Counted from the stretch's first letter, positions 41,628-53,519 are shown. The stretch is 64,000 nt of DNA from Cordylochernes scorpioides (GCA_030710605.1 CP092874.1:24027921-24091920); one strand, 5' to 3'. The notes: generated from the letters alone by a model not told the origin. Program-made: numbers and translations.

Positions 41628-42160
41628 TACCAAATGGATCATAGACGTTGATTATAGCTAAGAAATGAAAACATTGAAGCACGAATGTTTATTTTACAAA
41701 TGAAACAGAATTCTACTGTCTTTACTTCGAATGAAAATATATTGGGAGCGCTTGGTTCATCAGTGATCAATTCTCCCAACGGTTTCGCCAATTTAATCTA
41801 CCAGACCACACTTCTTAGAGTTCTAATACTGTATTGGACAATTCTGATTATATATGCTACATTCAAAGGTGGAATCTTAGAAATGGTATTTAAGTACACT
41901 ATGGACATAAGCTTTTAAGACAGTATAATTACATATATGTCATAATTTGTATAGTTAATGCCAAGATATATAATTTATTTCCGTCAAACTAAGTATGTAA
42001 ATATTTACGCTTGTGTTAAAATGTAAATATGTAAATTCATCCATGTATAAAAGCTGGACAAAAAAAAAAAAAAAGGTGGCAGACATCGCGGGTGCGCTGT
42101 TCGCTAGGCATAACGGCTGCGCCTCTTCATTTAGCTACGACATATATATATTTTATAAAG
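41628..42160. other. Duplicated block with hairpin repeat and extra segment
   Basis: 41628-41930 matches 33593-33905. 41937-42145 has no counterpart in contig 2, where a Helitron lies at this point. No gene. Confidence 0.6.
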
Positions 42161-42265
42161 AAGTAAAAGCATACAAACAATTTTTTAGATGCACAAATAC
42201 CTTTTTAGGTATTAAAAGACCACTGAATGCCAAATATGACTCTTGTGGGCAACAAAAGACCTGTA

Positions 42266-42775
42266 GATAGATTAGTCTGGGTAAATTGGAAGAAAAGAAA
42301 TTTATTATACATGGATTTACCACGGATTCACCGCAAATGAAGATAAAAAAGCTAATCACAATCAATATTGAGATAATGAAATTTATTATGGAAAACAATC
42401 TTAGAAAAACATTAATGATCTCTTTCAAACCAAAACAGATAAATCACACAATAGATAAAATAATTGAATAGTAAATGATAGACACTTCTGGAGATTTAGC
42501 AACCCACTGAAGACGCTGAGAACTATTTCAGAAAAGAAAAATATAGCAATAGAACTCTTTAATTTCTACAGATCAATTGTAAACAGATTCATACACAAAA
42601 GAGGTAGTGAGGAAAGTTTTAGAACAGATGTGTAAATAAATCCTTTTTCAAACAAAGGCTCACGTGCACATGGGGAAAGGGAGAAAAAAATACTGTATTA
42701 TTTTGTTGTTGTATGGCGAATCCATACAGGGCAATGGGCCCTAATAAAAGCTTTTTTTTTTTTGTTCTTGTAGTA
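42266..42775 (+). pseudogene. LINE 3' end, broken ORF2 C-terminus
   Basis: Homologue of 34634-35137. The frame is interrupted near 42470 (stop after a short deletion). A UTR with cagggc...gccct stem and a degraded TTG tail follow. Confidence 0.7.
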
Positions 42776-43690
42776 AATGATAGACATCTCTGGAATTTCT
42801 TATTTGACTCTATATAATAGTTCCATAGTTTTGAACATAATTTGTTGATTGGTTATACAAATACAGATATTAATTAAAAGGTATACTTTGGATCTAAAAT
42901 AAAACATTTTATTTAATACAAAATGTCAATATTTCAATAGGTTGTACGCCTAACTTTGTCAGGGCTTTTCTTTAACGGTCAATAGATGGCGTCTGGTTTT
43001 AGACGTCTATTTTGATGGGAGAGACGACCCTTGTCTCTTTAGATCAATTTCCTCCCGGCAAAATTTCCATCTATAGGGCTTTTCTTGTTTTTAAACTGCT
43101 TTTTCCCTGACGAAGTAAGGCTTACAGCCTATTTAAATATTGGCATTTTGTATTAAATAAAATGTTTTGTTTTAGATCCAAATTATACCTTTTAATTAAT
43201 ATCTGTATTTGTAGATATGGAGTAATAACGAATTTACAAATATAGATAAAGACCATGTTTTTCGCGTCTAATAATCTGTATTTGTATAACCAATCAACAA
43301 ATTATGTTCAATACTACGGAACTATTATATAGAGTCAAAAAAGAAATTCCAGAGATGTCTATCATTAACTACAACAATTACAAAAAGGCTTTTATTAGGG
43401 TCAATTGCCCTGTATGGATTCGCCATACAACAACAAAATAATACAGTAATTTTTTCTCCCTTTCCCCTTGTGCACGTGAGCCTTTGTTTGAAAAGGGATT
43501 TATTTACACATCTGTTCTAAAACTTTCCTCACTACCTCTTTTGTGTGTGAATCTATTTACAATTGATCTGGGAAATTATAGAGTTCTATTGCTATATTTT
43601 TCTTTTCTGAAATAGTTCTCAGCGTCTTCAGCGGGTTGCTAAATCTCCAGAAGTGTCTATCATTTACTATTTCTATTATTTTATCTATTG
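42475..43690. repeat. Large nested foldback
   Basis: 42475-42835 recurs inverted at about 43325-43690 (LINE C-terminus, UTR, tail). Inside are further inverted arms: acaaatacagatattaatta (about 42857) with inverse near 43195-43215, and tttatttaatacaaaatgtc with inverse near 43142-43165. The centre has segments cggtcaatagatggcgtc and cctgacgaagtaagg. Likely a DNA element with inverted arms plus duplicated LINE flank. Confidence 0.75.
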
Positions 43691-43888
43691 TGTGATTTAT
43701 CTGTAGTGTTTTAAAAAGAAATAATTGATGTATTTCTAAGATTGTTTTCTAAAATAAATTACATTATATCAATATTGATTGTGATCAACTTTTGCTTTTT
43801 TTACCTTCATTTGCAGTGAATCCGTGCTTAATTTAGATCAAAAATATTCCTTTTAATGAATAATTTCATATGGATTGCTTTATATTCA

Positions 43889-44118
43889 CACACACACACA
43901 AAGCCTTTATTAAGACACACAGGTCTTACAGAGGATTCTCCTTGGGGTTACAAGACGGAGAAACCCATGAAAGTGGGAAATATACAAAGGGGTAAAAATG
44001 GAGAAAGATTATATACATATGGTAAATATATACAGATTATTATTTGAGTGATCCTATGGAAAATAAGAAACATTTTTTTTTTTGGAAATATGGATGGGAG
44101 AAGTGGAGAGCGAAAAGA
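43889..44118 (-). mobile_element. LINE 3' fragment with (TG)n tail
   Basis: Flanked by gattgctttatattca (43873-43888 and 44119-44134). The minus-strand 3' end has an agacct...gtct stem and a TG/CA dinucleotide tail (43889-43901), a different tail type from the TTG families. Confidence 0.82.
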
Positions 44119-44307
44119 GATTGCTTTATATTCAAGAAAAAAACCATCCAATTTTTATCACCGACATTTCATTTTAGTTCCATTCCCATGAGAAAAGTAA
44201 CAGAGAGTCATTGAAATATCGGTAACTAAATAAATAATTGGTTGATATAGATATATATTTTCCAAACATAATTCCATATTTTTAACTGGTCATCTACTTA
44301 TATTATA

Positions 44308-44821
44308 CTAGACGAATGACCCGGGCAACGTCCGGGTTTACCCGATTAAATGTTTTATTCAAACACTATTCGTTACAATTATAAATTGGCGCCGTGGATG
44401 TCACTCTTGTGAAACGTCCCGCTCCAAACTTTACAGTCAGATTAGTTACGATATAAATCTTCAAATCGAGCGAGCGTCTATAAATATTTCGATTTAGATC
44501 AAGTATTCTAATTAGTAAGCGAACTATTATTAATAAAATTTTGAAAATATTTCGATTTTAAACGTATTTATAACCTTGATAGAGGGCGCTGTTCGTGAGC
44601 TAAGTAGAATAATTTGAATATATAGTTTTAATATTTAATTTATGAACGGAAAAATATGTCCAGGGTAGCCTAGTAGTCATGGCATCTGCCCGGTAAGCGG
44701 AAGGTCGTGGGTTCGATTCCCATCCCTTGACACTTTTTTTATTTTATCCATTCTGACCAAAATCTATCCGTGAACTTCACACAGTGAACTTCACACAGAC
44801 AGAATAAGGCAAAAATAAAGA
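44308..44821 (-). mobile_element. Non-autonomous Helitron carrying a tRNA-like sequence
   Basis: On minus it starts TCTTTATTTTTGCCTTATTC after an A (44822) and ends with a CCCGG hairpin, cattcgt and CTAG (44311-44308) before T. Shared segments tie it to 14900-14988 and 33909-34414. A tRNA-like unit lies at 44658-44732. Confidence 0.85.
44658..44732 (+). tRNA. tRNA-like sequence, GGT (Thr) anticodon, probably SINE-derived
   Basis: A cloverleaf can be drawn: acceptor GTCCAGG with CCTTGAC (one mismatch), anticodon stem TCTGC/GCGGA with loop CCGGTAA, and a T arm GTGGGTTCGATTCCCAT. The loop has C at position 33 instead of T, and GGT is an unusual threonine anticodon in eukaryotes. A sibling lies at 53538-53612 as a SINE head, sharing the gaacggaaaaatat leader, so this is more likely a transposed copy than a working tRNA gene. 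Confidence 0.6.
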
Positions 44822-44924
44822 TACTTATCTCCATAAACGTTTTATATTCTGATATCAGATATCCAAAGGAGATTTAAATTGATTCAAGGCAATTATATTA
44901 GATTTTTCATTGTAAATAGGTATA

Positions 44925-45204
44925 CACCTATCCCCCGATTTACACGGTACTTGTTTTACACGTTTTCGCTTTTACACGGTTTTCCAAATAAGTTTTTTTT
45001 ATTTTTTTTATCGCACTATACTAAATGCTACTGTGATTGAACACATGCCATGTGTACACATCTCACGAGGAATCCCGAGCTTATGTGCTGACTACATATT
45101 TTAACCTGTCAATGCATTTTATTTTTATTTCTGTGTACACCTATATCTCCCGATTTACACGTTTTTTCAGGAACGTATCTACCGTGTAAATCGGGGGATA
45201 GGTG
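44925..45204. mobile_element. MITE with TA flanks
   Basis: A 280-bp element with inverted ends CACCTATCCCCCGATTTACA and complement, subterminal cgatttacacg repeats and TA on both sides. No ORF. pogo/Tc1-mariner-like. Confidence 0.85.
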
Positions 45205-45228
45205 TATTTGTTTTGAAAAATAGAGCAA

Positions 45229-45577
45229 TCCATAAATAAATCTTTAATTAAAAAGGCATATATTGGATCAAAATATCATTTATTTTATCAATATTTCAGT
45301 TGGCGTTAATTCTGTGACGTTATGTGGCGCTGATTTTGTTGTTGATATACATTAATATGTTATAATACCTTGATAAAGGTTGGCGTTCAGCCAACTGAAA
45401 TATTGGTAAAATGAATGATATTTTGATCCAATATATGCCTTTTTTTTCAAAAATAAAACTACAACCTTTCGCAATGAGTTTCTTTTCTTTTTTTACGAAA
45501 GGTTGTAGTTTTATTTTTGAAATTTGTAACGCAATTTTTCGTTTACTTCAAATATGCCTTTTTAATTAAAGATTTAT
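45229..45577. repeat. Nested inverted-repeat elements
   Basis: The outer arms aaataaatctttaattaaaa (45229) and inverse (45558-45577) enclose two foldbacks: about 45248-45440 (atattggatcaaaatatcat arms) and a 45462-45520 hairpin with actacaacctttcg arms. No gene. Confidence 0.75.
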
Positions 45578-45655
45578 TTGTTTCTTGTAAATATATTTAT
45601 AAACTCTGCTCAGAGAGAGAATAAAAATTTCAAATAATAATTTTACCTAATAAGC

Positions 45656-45857
45656 TACAGTCATGGATTAAACTTATGGAAGTGGTAAGTCTTTGATGTC
45701 GCTGGTCGTGTTCTTTTGTTTTTTGAAGGAGACAGAGGCAATTTTGTTCATACTTAGTTATATTGTATGTCTTCAATAAAGGTCACTGTAATATCTTTCA
45801 GAGTTAATGTCTGAATCCCGATATACATGTTAAAAGGTACAACTTCCTTAAATTTTG
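45656..45857. mobile_element. Tc1-like MITE, single unit
   Basis: Homologue of 36027-36232, more decayed at the left end. Confidence 0.75.
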
Positions 45858-47524
45858 TGAATTCGAAACTATTATAAACGCGTATGATTCTTTTTTAAAA
45901 ATTATACAATTTTTTACTGCCCCTACTGCAATAAAAATTTAATGGGAGGGCCTGGCTCATCAGTGGTGAACCCTCCCATCGGTTTCACTAGTTTAAGTTT
46001 TGTCTATAAGTGTATAAACCCTGTACCTATCTCTTTACTTATTTCACTGTCTGTGTACACGTTAATAAACCAACTAAAGGATCTGATATCAAGAGGAAGT
46101 GACTCACATTTGTCACTCATTAGTAATATAGAGGAGGTAGCCACACATGACTATCATGGTTAACAAATCTTTGTACTACGTGGAGTTTTTTTGTTGGAAT
46201 TTTAAACTACAGACCCCAAATAGATGAACTAGATATAGATGTGTTCGATAAAAATTCAAGAATCAAGGGACGAGTTTCTTTTATACGACGATTTATTACA
46301 AAACGCTCAAGCTTTCGGGCTGGCCGGCCCTTCTACAGGAGAAAAGTGAAAACATATGGAACATTGGACACTATATAGGGATGAGACTATTAACATATTA
46401 AAAACTATAGGGATTTTGCATATCTACGAAATGTTGAGAGGAATAATTAGCATACTAGGAAATTATGGAAAGGAGAATTTAACATGCATGATAATAGCTA
46501 TTGAATGTAGTAGAGTTAGGAATATTTTCTAATGTCTATGAGGGAGGAGGGAGGGATAGGCGCTGATGGAGGATACAAGGCTATGGGAACAGGGATTGGT
46601 AGGATTCAGGGAGGTCGATGTGTCTATTAGACGTGTTCATGTTGTCTCCATTTAAAATCCAAATTGTAGCGGTTCTATGTTGTATAAGTATAAAATAAAC
46701 CTTAAAAAGGGAAAAATGAAATTCAGGTAAAAAGTTTCTAGTCATAAAATACATCTTAAACAATAACTCTATGTAACACAAAGCAATGACTCGAAATGAC
46801 GACCTGTCCATCCTGGCGTCGGCCAAATCCATCATCTACCGGTACTTCGTACAGGTTGGTCTGACCACCCGCTCATCGCCTGGGAAAGAAGGCTCACTCG
46901 CCGGGGCACATCCCTCGCATGATCATCTATATTTTAGTTTTATTTCCATTTTTAATGTAAATTATTGACAAGAAGTCAATAAAATTTGTTTCAATTGTCA
47001 AAGCAATGACTCTAATAACTGCTCTGTATGGGCTATAAATAAAGATTTACATATTTTTTCATTATCGTACCTTATTTGAATAAAAGGCTCAAATAAAGAA
47101 ACAACTGGATACTATGGTATACATAATCTGTTACTATTAATTTTAAATAAATTTAAAATATCAGAGATATTATTTTGAATAAATGGGGCGAGCATCAAAC
47201 ATGATGTAACAATATATCCTTTTCAATAAAATGTTAAGTTAAAACACCAGGCATCCAGGGAGAAGTTTCTTACAAGATTTTTCAATTTATAAATTTTTAA
47301 CTTTCGGGCACTGAAACCCTTCTACAAGAGAAAGCGTGATACAGTAGAAGGACTCTCGTGCCCGAAAGCTTTAGATTTGTAAATTTAAAAAATCTTTTAA
47401 GGGACTTATCCCTGGAGACATGGTGTTTTGGTTCAAATCACATTAATAGGTACCGCTCAGCAAGAGTAACCTAGTTCATGATAATTGAAACAATGAATAA
47501 TATGTGGAGGTTATTCACATATTA
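45858..47524. other. AT-rich duplicated block without gene
   Basis: Homologue of 36233-37916 with the same hairpin repeat (45942-45990), the gctttcgggctggccggccc stem-loop (46311-46338) and the inverted repeat near 47290-47380. No credible gene. Confidence 0.65.
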
Positions 47525-47940
47525 AACAATTTTTAACGCGGGATTCAATCCCGGTTTATGGACTGTCGGGAATCGAGCGTGTTACCCTCTCATCCACCGA
47601 CTTATATCGGGAATCGAGCGTGTTACCCTCTCATCCACCGACTTATATCTGGAATCGAGCGTGTTACCCTCTCATCCACCGACTTATATCTGGAATCGAG
47701 CGTGTTACCCTCTCATCCACCGACTTGTATCGGGAATCGAGCGTGTTACCCTCTCATCCACCGACTTATATCTGGAATCGAGCGTGTTACCCTCTCATCC
47801 ACCGACTTGTATCGGGAATCGAGCGTGTTACCCTCTCATCCACCGACTTATATCGGGAATCGAGCGTGTTACCCTCTCATCCACCGACTTATATCGGGAA
47901 TCGAGCGTGTTACCCTCTCTTCCACCTTTTTGACCTGGTG
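47525..47940 (-). repeat. 41-bp minisatellite grown from a tRNA-like SINE head
   Basis: Nine copies of a 41-bp unit (gtgttaccctctc at 47578, 47619 and so on). On minus each unit begins ggtggatgagagggtaacac, the A-box part of a tRNA-like head whose B-box-like GGGATTGAATCCC is at about 47539-47551. The other copy of the block has two units (37917-38016). Confidence 0.88.
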
Positions 47941-48324
47941 TTTTCAACTTAATATATCCATTTATAAAAATATAAAAAAGTCAGGTGTTGATATTAAAAA
48001 TTTAAAAAAGCATATCCTGTACGTCATCACATGAGCATTTATAGATGCTTATGTAAGCACATTCAGGATATGCCTTTTTATTTTTTAATATCCTTTTATA
48101 TATTTTTACATAATTTTTATTTTATCTAATCCAAAATTTACATACTTACGGCATTTTTCTTATTCTTCAAAAAAAAAAAAGAGAGAGAGAATAAATCAGT
48201 ATATGAAATCACTACAGCACTTAGTTACAAACTTATCTCCAATCGAATTAAACCAAAGAAAACTGTAATAACCAATCTTCTAGAAAGGAGATGCGTAGTT
48301 TAGAGAAATTCTAAGAAACTTGAC
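47941..48324. other. AT-rich spacer
   Basis: Matches 38035-38424. It contains one inverted pair (agcatatcctgtacgt... and gcacattcaggatatgcc) around 48008-48075, a possible small MITE. No gene. Confidence 0.55.
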
Positions 48325-48690
48325 TAAGATCTTGTTCGAAGGTATCTCGAGAACACTTCCTTCGAAGCCGCCTACGATCATCCTCTTCCTTTCTCCAGTT
48401 TTTCTCCCTTCCTTAGTCGTCGAGTACATAGAACTCTTGTTTTACAACAGAATTTTTACTATCTCACTTGTTTGTGTGTGGGTTAATATGGAATTTATTA
48501 ATTCCTTGTAAATATTCTCATTTCCAGGGCTGCGCAAGAGAAGAAACATTGAGAAAAGATAACCGTTTGTAAATCGATATGTAAAAGAACAATCTCCTAT
48601 AAATAACTAATATTTTCTAAGCAATTATGTACCTGGACGAATCCTGTGTAGGTCATAGGTTCCCAATAAAAGTCTTATTGTTGTTGTAAA
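48325..48690 (+). mobile_element. LINE 3' end fragment
   Basis: Homologue of 38425-38778, with an attgttgttgt tail at 48676-48688. Confidence 0.6.
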
Positions 48691-48766
48691 CTCGTATTTT
48701 TATAGATTATAATATATATTGTGTCAAAATATATTTTATTAGCAGATTATCAATTTCGATATATAT

Positions 48767-50060
48767 AGTTTGCTTCTCTGTAAACTTCTCTCATTGCCTA
48801 GCTTGTATATCATATTTTTGTTATTTTGTATTATAAAAAAGATTCCGTGCACTCTGAAGTTTATCTTTCCAAATTATATTTGTACCTTTCTTTTTCAAAT
48901 TAGTTACAAGGTAATAACAATCAATTTTTACATATACTTTGTTAAATTTGGTGATATATATGTTATAATAAATTTGTCGGCTTACTGTTATGATGCATTT
49001 TGTAAAATAAAGATTTGAAAGTGCAGTCGTGTTCAAAGAATAGAGGAATATTTACTATCAAGTTTTATTCTCAATATTTCATTTAAATAAAATTATACAA
49101 TAAAACATTTTAACGGCTATATAGAATTTATAAAATTAATTCTATATTAGTAAATTTTAAAAATAAGTGAGCTAACTATACATATTTACTACAAATATTT
49201 GAAAAGTGGCATATTCTAAAACTCTATGGTAAAAAAAAAAGTATAATATTCTCAGTGAATGAAAATAATATATATATTTTAAATTATATATAAAATATAT
49301 ACTTACATTTTTAGATTATATAATATATCACCCCAGTGAAATAAATTTGAATGTTAAATTTTTAAAATAAAATTGGTAATTACAAAATAATTAATTAAAC
49401 GAAATCAAAATGTATATAGAAATGATTACAAATTGAACAATAAAAATCAATGTCCAAATTTTTCAAAAATAAACAAAAGATAGTTTTTTTAATAAATAAT
49501 TTATATAATTTTTGAAATTATAATAAAAGTCTATATAATAAATAATAATGATTGATTTATATGAAATTTATATGAAGAAAAAAAAGGTATTTAAATTATG
49601 AGTAATTATATATTAGTTAGATTTCAAAATATTAAAAGGCAGCACAGAAAATGTTTATTTTTTACACAAATAATAATTTAAAATGAATTATTCTTAAAAT
49701 ATTAACATTTAAATGTATGTGAAATTATATATATAAAGGTATTTATTAATAATAGTTGAATAATAAAATGATAATAGAGAAATAGATGAGGTGACATTAA
49801 GTATATTTTGTACCATAAGATTTGGTGCTGATATTTAAAAATGATTTGACAAAAAAAGGGATATAACTATAAAAAAAAATAAGCGATTGAAACTATTGAA
49901 AAGCATGGGTGAAAATAATTTAAAATTAAATTTGGTAAATTGTATACAATGGTAGAAACATAATAAACAGTACCTTGGAAAGTCTGATGACGGGGAAACT
50001 GCTGGGTGATGGACACAAAAGTTGCTGGGGAGAATATTCTGGAAGCTTGAAACTTCTGGA
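48767..50060. other. Very AT-rich stretch, no gene
   Basis: Matches 39775-40881 as far as 49870. From about 49900 to 50060 it turns into unmatched sequence with no ORF. Confidence 0.65.
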
Positions 50061-50690
50061 GATGGGGATGACTGTAAAATGGAGATATTCGTAGTTGTTG
50101 GCGTTAGCTGTTTGCTTGTAGGTAGTTATGGTTGCTTTAAGATGGTTATGTTTGCTTGGAGATGGATATGTTTGGTTAAAGTTGGCTATGCTTGCTTGTA
50201 AAGGCTATGGCTGTTCGGAGATGGCTATATTTGATTAGGATGACTATTTTATTATTATTTTTTTTAAACAACAAAAGGATGGTTTGATTGGCTGAGATCT
50301 TTGGAGACAAGCTGCTACGGCTGGAGTATATCCCTGGGAGAGGCATATTCTCTCGGGGCTTGGATTGATCCCCATTCCGTTCTTCTTCCCTTCTGAAAAG
50401 TTTCAGTTCAAAGCTTTTAGAATCGTTCCAAATTGAGGGATTCGGCGTCTAATTCTTCGGTGATCCATCGCCTTCTTTAGAAAGAAATTAACTTTAGAAA
50501 GTTAAAACCGGATACCTTTGAAATATTCTTTTTTTCTTCGCTTCTCTTAATGCTTATGTAATAAATTGTCTTTGTATAACAAGTGAGATATATTTATTAG
50601 GATGGCTATTGTTGTTCGGAGATGGATATGGTTGTTTGGAAATTGCTATGGTTAGAAATGAAAATGGTTGATTGAGGATTTTCATATTTG
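50060..50690. repeat. Degenerate 20-bp minisatellite with insertion
   Basis: Imperfect copies of gatggctatgtttgcttgga at 50120-50248 and 50600-50680, split by an insertion. Confidence 0.7.
50249..50595. mobile_element. Retroposed insertion, class unknown
   Basis: Flanked by attaggatg(a/g)ctatt at 50234-50248 and 50596-50610, the right copy being minisatellite sequence. It has a T-run at the left, no inverted ends and no ORF recognised. Probably a 5' truncated retroelement. Confidence 0.65.
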
Positions 50691-50921
50691 AAAATTAGAT
50701 ATTCTCGCTTTTGGCATTTTGAACGAATAAATTCTATTATAATAAATTTGTCGGCTTACTGTTATGATAGATTTTTTGGTAAAGATAGAGATTTGAAGGT
50801 ACAGTCGTCTGTTAAAAGAAAAGCAAAAGAATAATTATTTACTATTAACTAGTTTTATTCTCAATTACTTGAAAAGAAAAGTGTATATATACAATAAAAC
50901 TTTTTTCACATATATATAGAA
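50691..50921. repeat. Third partial copy of the AT-rich block
   Basis: 50740-50920 resembles 48965-49126, and 51575-51680 continues as 49127-49280. Confidence 0.7.
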
Positions 50922-51574
50922 CTAGCGGATGTACCCGGCTTCGCCCAGGTTTTTCTCGAGGGAATGTTTGTAGTCTGTTAATAAGAAAATATACATACAC
51001 CTAAACACTATCAGAGAAAAGAGAAACCACGGAAGGTGAACAGAAAATGCTTACAATGGATGTATATGTTTACGATATCAAGTTAAATAAAATCAAAGGT
51101 AAAATTTGCATATGTTGGTCACTATAAATTTGTATATTTGTTAGGCGAAATTAGAAACATGATAAAACAATTGGGTATTTAAAAACAAATGTAGAAATAA
51201 AAGTTGAAATATAATAAACAATGTTAAAGATTAGTTAATTATTAATTAAGATTATGTGTGAATATGTGAGAAAGATGTAATATCGTTGTTGTTTTTTAGA
51301 TTGAGATTATTAGCTAGTATGTAAAAAAATTAACTCTGTTGATTTTTATTTTTGTATTTATATATAAATAAAATTAACTCTGTTGATTTTTTTGTGTATT
51401 TAATCGATAACAGCGAAGTTACGCATGTTAATGTTAGGAAATATATTTTGATGTTAAGCAAAACCTGCTCCATCTCGTTTTACATATATGTTGAAAATTT
51501 GGTTGAAATTGATGCATTGTAACGAAAGTTTTTAGTGATGTCCACTTATGAAATTTCCATTTTATTAATATAGA
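50922..51574 (-). mobile_element. Non-autonomous Helitron, second family
   Basis: On minus it begins TCTATATTAATAAAATGG after an A (51575 complement) and ends with a CTGGGC/GCCGGG hairpin, tacatccg and CTAG before T. The two other copies of this block have empty A-T sites at 40140/40141 and 49126/49127. No Rep/helicase ORF. Confidence 0.88.
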
Positions 51575-51690
51575 TTTATAAAATTAATTTTATATTAGTG
51601 GCATATTTAAAATGGCATATTCTAAAACTATGTGGGGTAAAAAATGTAGAATATACAATGAATGAGAAAAGAATATATATATTTTTTAAT
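51575..51690. repeat. Third partial copy of the AT-rich block, right part
   Basis: Continues the match to 49127-49270 after the Helitron. Confidence 0.65.
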
Positions 51691-51960
51691 TAGAAGCAAT
51701 GAGGGTTCTCCCGTTAAAATAAATGTCAAAATCTGACGCCATCTATTGACCGTCGCAGCAACTAGCGACCTCGGGTCGGTGACAAAGCCACAACACCAGC
51801 TTTGGCAAACTGAGAAGCGTCCACCTAGAGACCATGGACGCTTCTCAGTTTGCCAAAGCTGGTGTTGTGGCTTTGTCACCGCTAGTTGCGGCGACGGTCA
51901 ATAGATGGCGTCAGATTTGGACGGGAGAAGCGCCCATTGCTTCTATGGATTAATTTCCTC
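51691..51960. mobile_element. Foldback MITE
   Basis: Arms of about 130 bp in inverted orientation (agaagcaatgagggttctcc ... gcttctatgg) meet near 51825. Each contains tctgacgccatctattgacc and agccacaacaccagctttgg. A decayed relative is at 53095-53515. Confidence 0.85.
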
Positions 51961-52714
51961 CCGGCAAATTTTCCATCTATTTTTTTAATTATAAAATATT
52001 TATAAATTTTTATATTATATAATACATAGACATAACATTCCTATTAATTAAACAAGTCAATAAGTCTCTGGAGATGAGTTTATTTTTATTGCCAACTCTA
52101 GCTTTTGTATCCCATCTACAGGAGTACAAAGTGGCAGTCTGAGTAGTGCTCCCAGTCTTAATGACAAAGGCAGACGCATTCTACTTCACCCAATCATGAT
52201 TGTTATCAAATCTCTTTTTCAAAAGTCTCAAGCTCTACAACCTTGACAACCCTAATATGATTGAGTGGAGATAAGAAAGAAGAAGAAGACACCGTTAGAT
52301 AACTATTATACTTGTATGTATATATATATATGTTTTGGCCGGAATTTTGCATATTGGCATTGATTTTATTGAACTGATTATTATTTGCATATTCCTTGTT
52401 GTTTATTATATAACACTCCTGCTTAGAACTTTATTATCCTGTTGATTAAGCTAGTTCATCTTGTGGGATCAAATTATCCTTTTTTTTTTTTTAATTCATC
52501 TTCTATAATGATATATCCGGTTTACAGTGTGGTTGTTGGTCAAAATTCCATAATGGCCTCGTTCAAATCAAGTTTATCTTGAATTAAAACTATTTAGCTC
52601 GATTTTTTTGTCCTCATGGAAATAAAAAAAAAAAAAGAGAAATTTCTGTGATACCTATAAAATAAGAAAATATGAGTACAATAGAATCTCAATACCAGGA
52701 TAATGGCCCCTGTG
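51961..52714. other. AT-rich stretch, nothing recognised
   Basis: Includes a cccatctacaggagtacaaa motif near 52110 and an AT run near 52320. No gene. Confidence 0.5.
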
Positions 52715-52876
52715 ATACCAGTTCGGCGGTACAACTACTACAATAGGAAGGATACAGAGAAGATTAGCATGGTCCCTGTGATACCACGGTACAACTCCTA
52801 CAATAGGAAGGATACAGAGAAGATTAGCATGGCCCCTGAGTAAGGATGACACGCAAAATCGTGAAGCGTTCCATCA
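52715..52876 (+). pseudogene. U6 snRNA pseudogene with internal duplication
   Basis: The right part (52783-52876) follows U6 through gatacagagaagattagcat, ggcccctgagtaaggatgac, acgcaaaatcgtgaagcgtt and cc. The left part (52721-52782) has the 5' stem piece gttcggcggtacaac and the gatacagagaagattagcat box, then breaks off and restarts. Compared with canonical U6 there are changes in the actaaaattgg region, and the expected T-run terminator is absent. So it is a duplicated, non-functional copy. Confidence 0.88.
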
Positions 52877-53519
52877 TTGATGGTCCGGATCAGCTTCCTT
52901 TCTTGTTTGCTCTAATGTTTAATGTAATGATTGTTTCCTAAGTCATCTCGGAAGATTGGGAAGCCTGCAGAACTAATGTTATATGGCTCAACGGAGGTCA
53001 GTCTCAACCAAGTCAGATGTCTACTGCTAACAGAGGATGTTGAAGGAACCACTCTGTTCATCTATAAAAAGAAAGGTCACATCTCCAGTCAAAATGGATG
53101 AAAAACACTGGCTCATCTAATGACCGTCTCTGCAAACTGCTAAATACAGGTCGGAGTGACAAATCCACCACACCAGCTTTAGGAAATTCAGAATGCCCAC
53201 CTGGACATCATGATTTCTGGGTATGATTATCGTCGGTTCAAGACTGGCTTTGACATCATGAGATCCAAAAGGGATTCATGAAATTTTAAGAATAAGAAGT
53301 GTTCAGCTGACAAAGTGGCTAGGCCAATTATATGGTCAAAATATAGATATCAGATTTGCCTGGACGAGAATGATCTACACAAAAGACACTTCTCTTTCGT
53401 CAGAATAGATTAATGAGATTTCTGAATTTGCCAAAACCGGTGTCGTGGCTTAGTCACTAACCTCAGTCTGCTAGATTGCAGAGACGGTCAATAGATGGTG
53501 CACCGTTTTTATGTCTATT
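52877..53519. repeat. Decayed foldback relative of 51691-51960
   Basis: 53095-53515 holds inverted, diverged versions of the agccac..acaccagcttt and gacggtcaatagatgg segments. 52877-53094 shows nothing recognisable. Confidence 0.6.

Larger units (their letters stand above)
40982..49870. repeat. Large duplicated block, copy 1 continued (matches 33256-40881)
   Basis: Starts with catccgtttttag, the exact continuation of the end of contig 1 as judged from 33241-33265. Extra here: a LINE fragment (41320-41614) and about 2.7 kb of nested elements (42830-45590). Missing here: the Helitron of 33909, the mariner of 35226 and the Tigger of 38855. Confidence 0.85.

Noticed and set aside
44658-44732. 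Functional tRNA-Thr gene
   Set aside because: C at position 33, an acceptor mismatch, an unusual GGT anticodon and location inside a Helitron argue for a SINE-type pseudo-tRNA.
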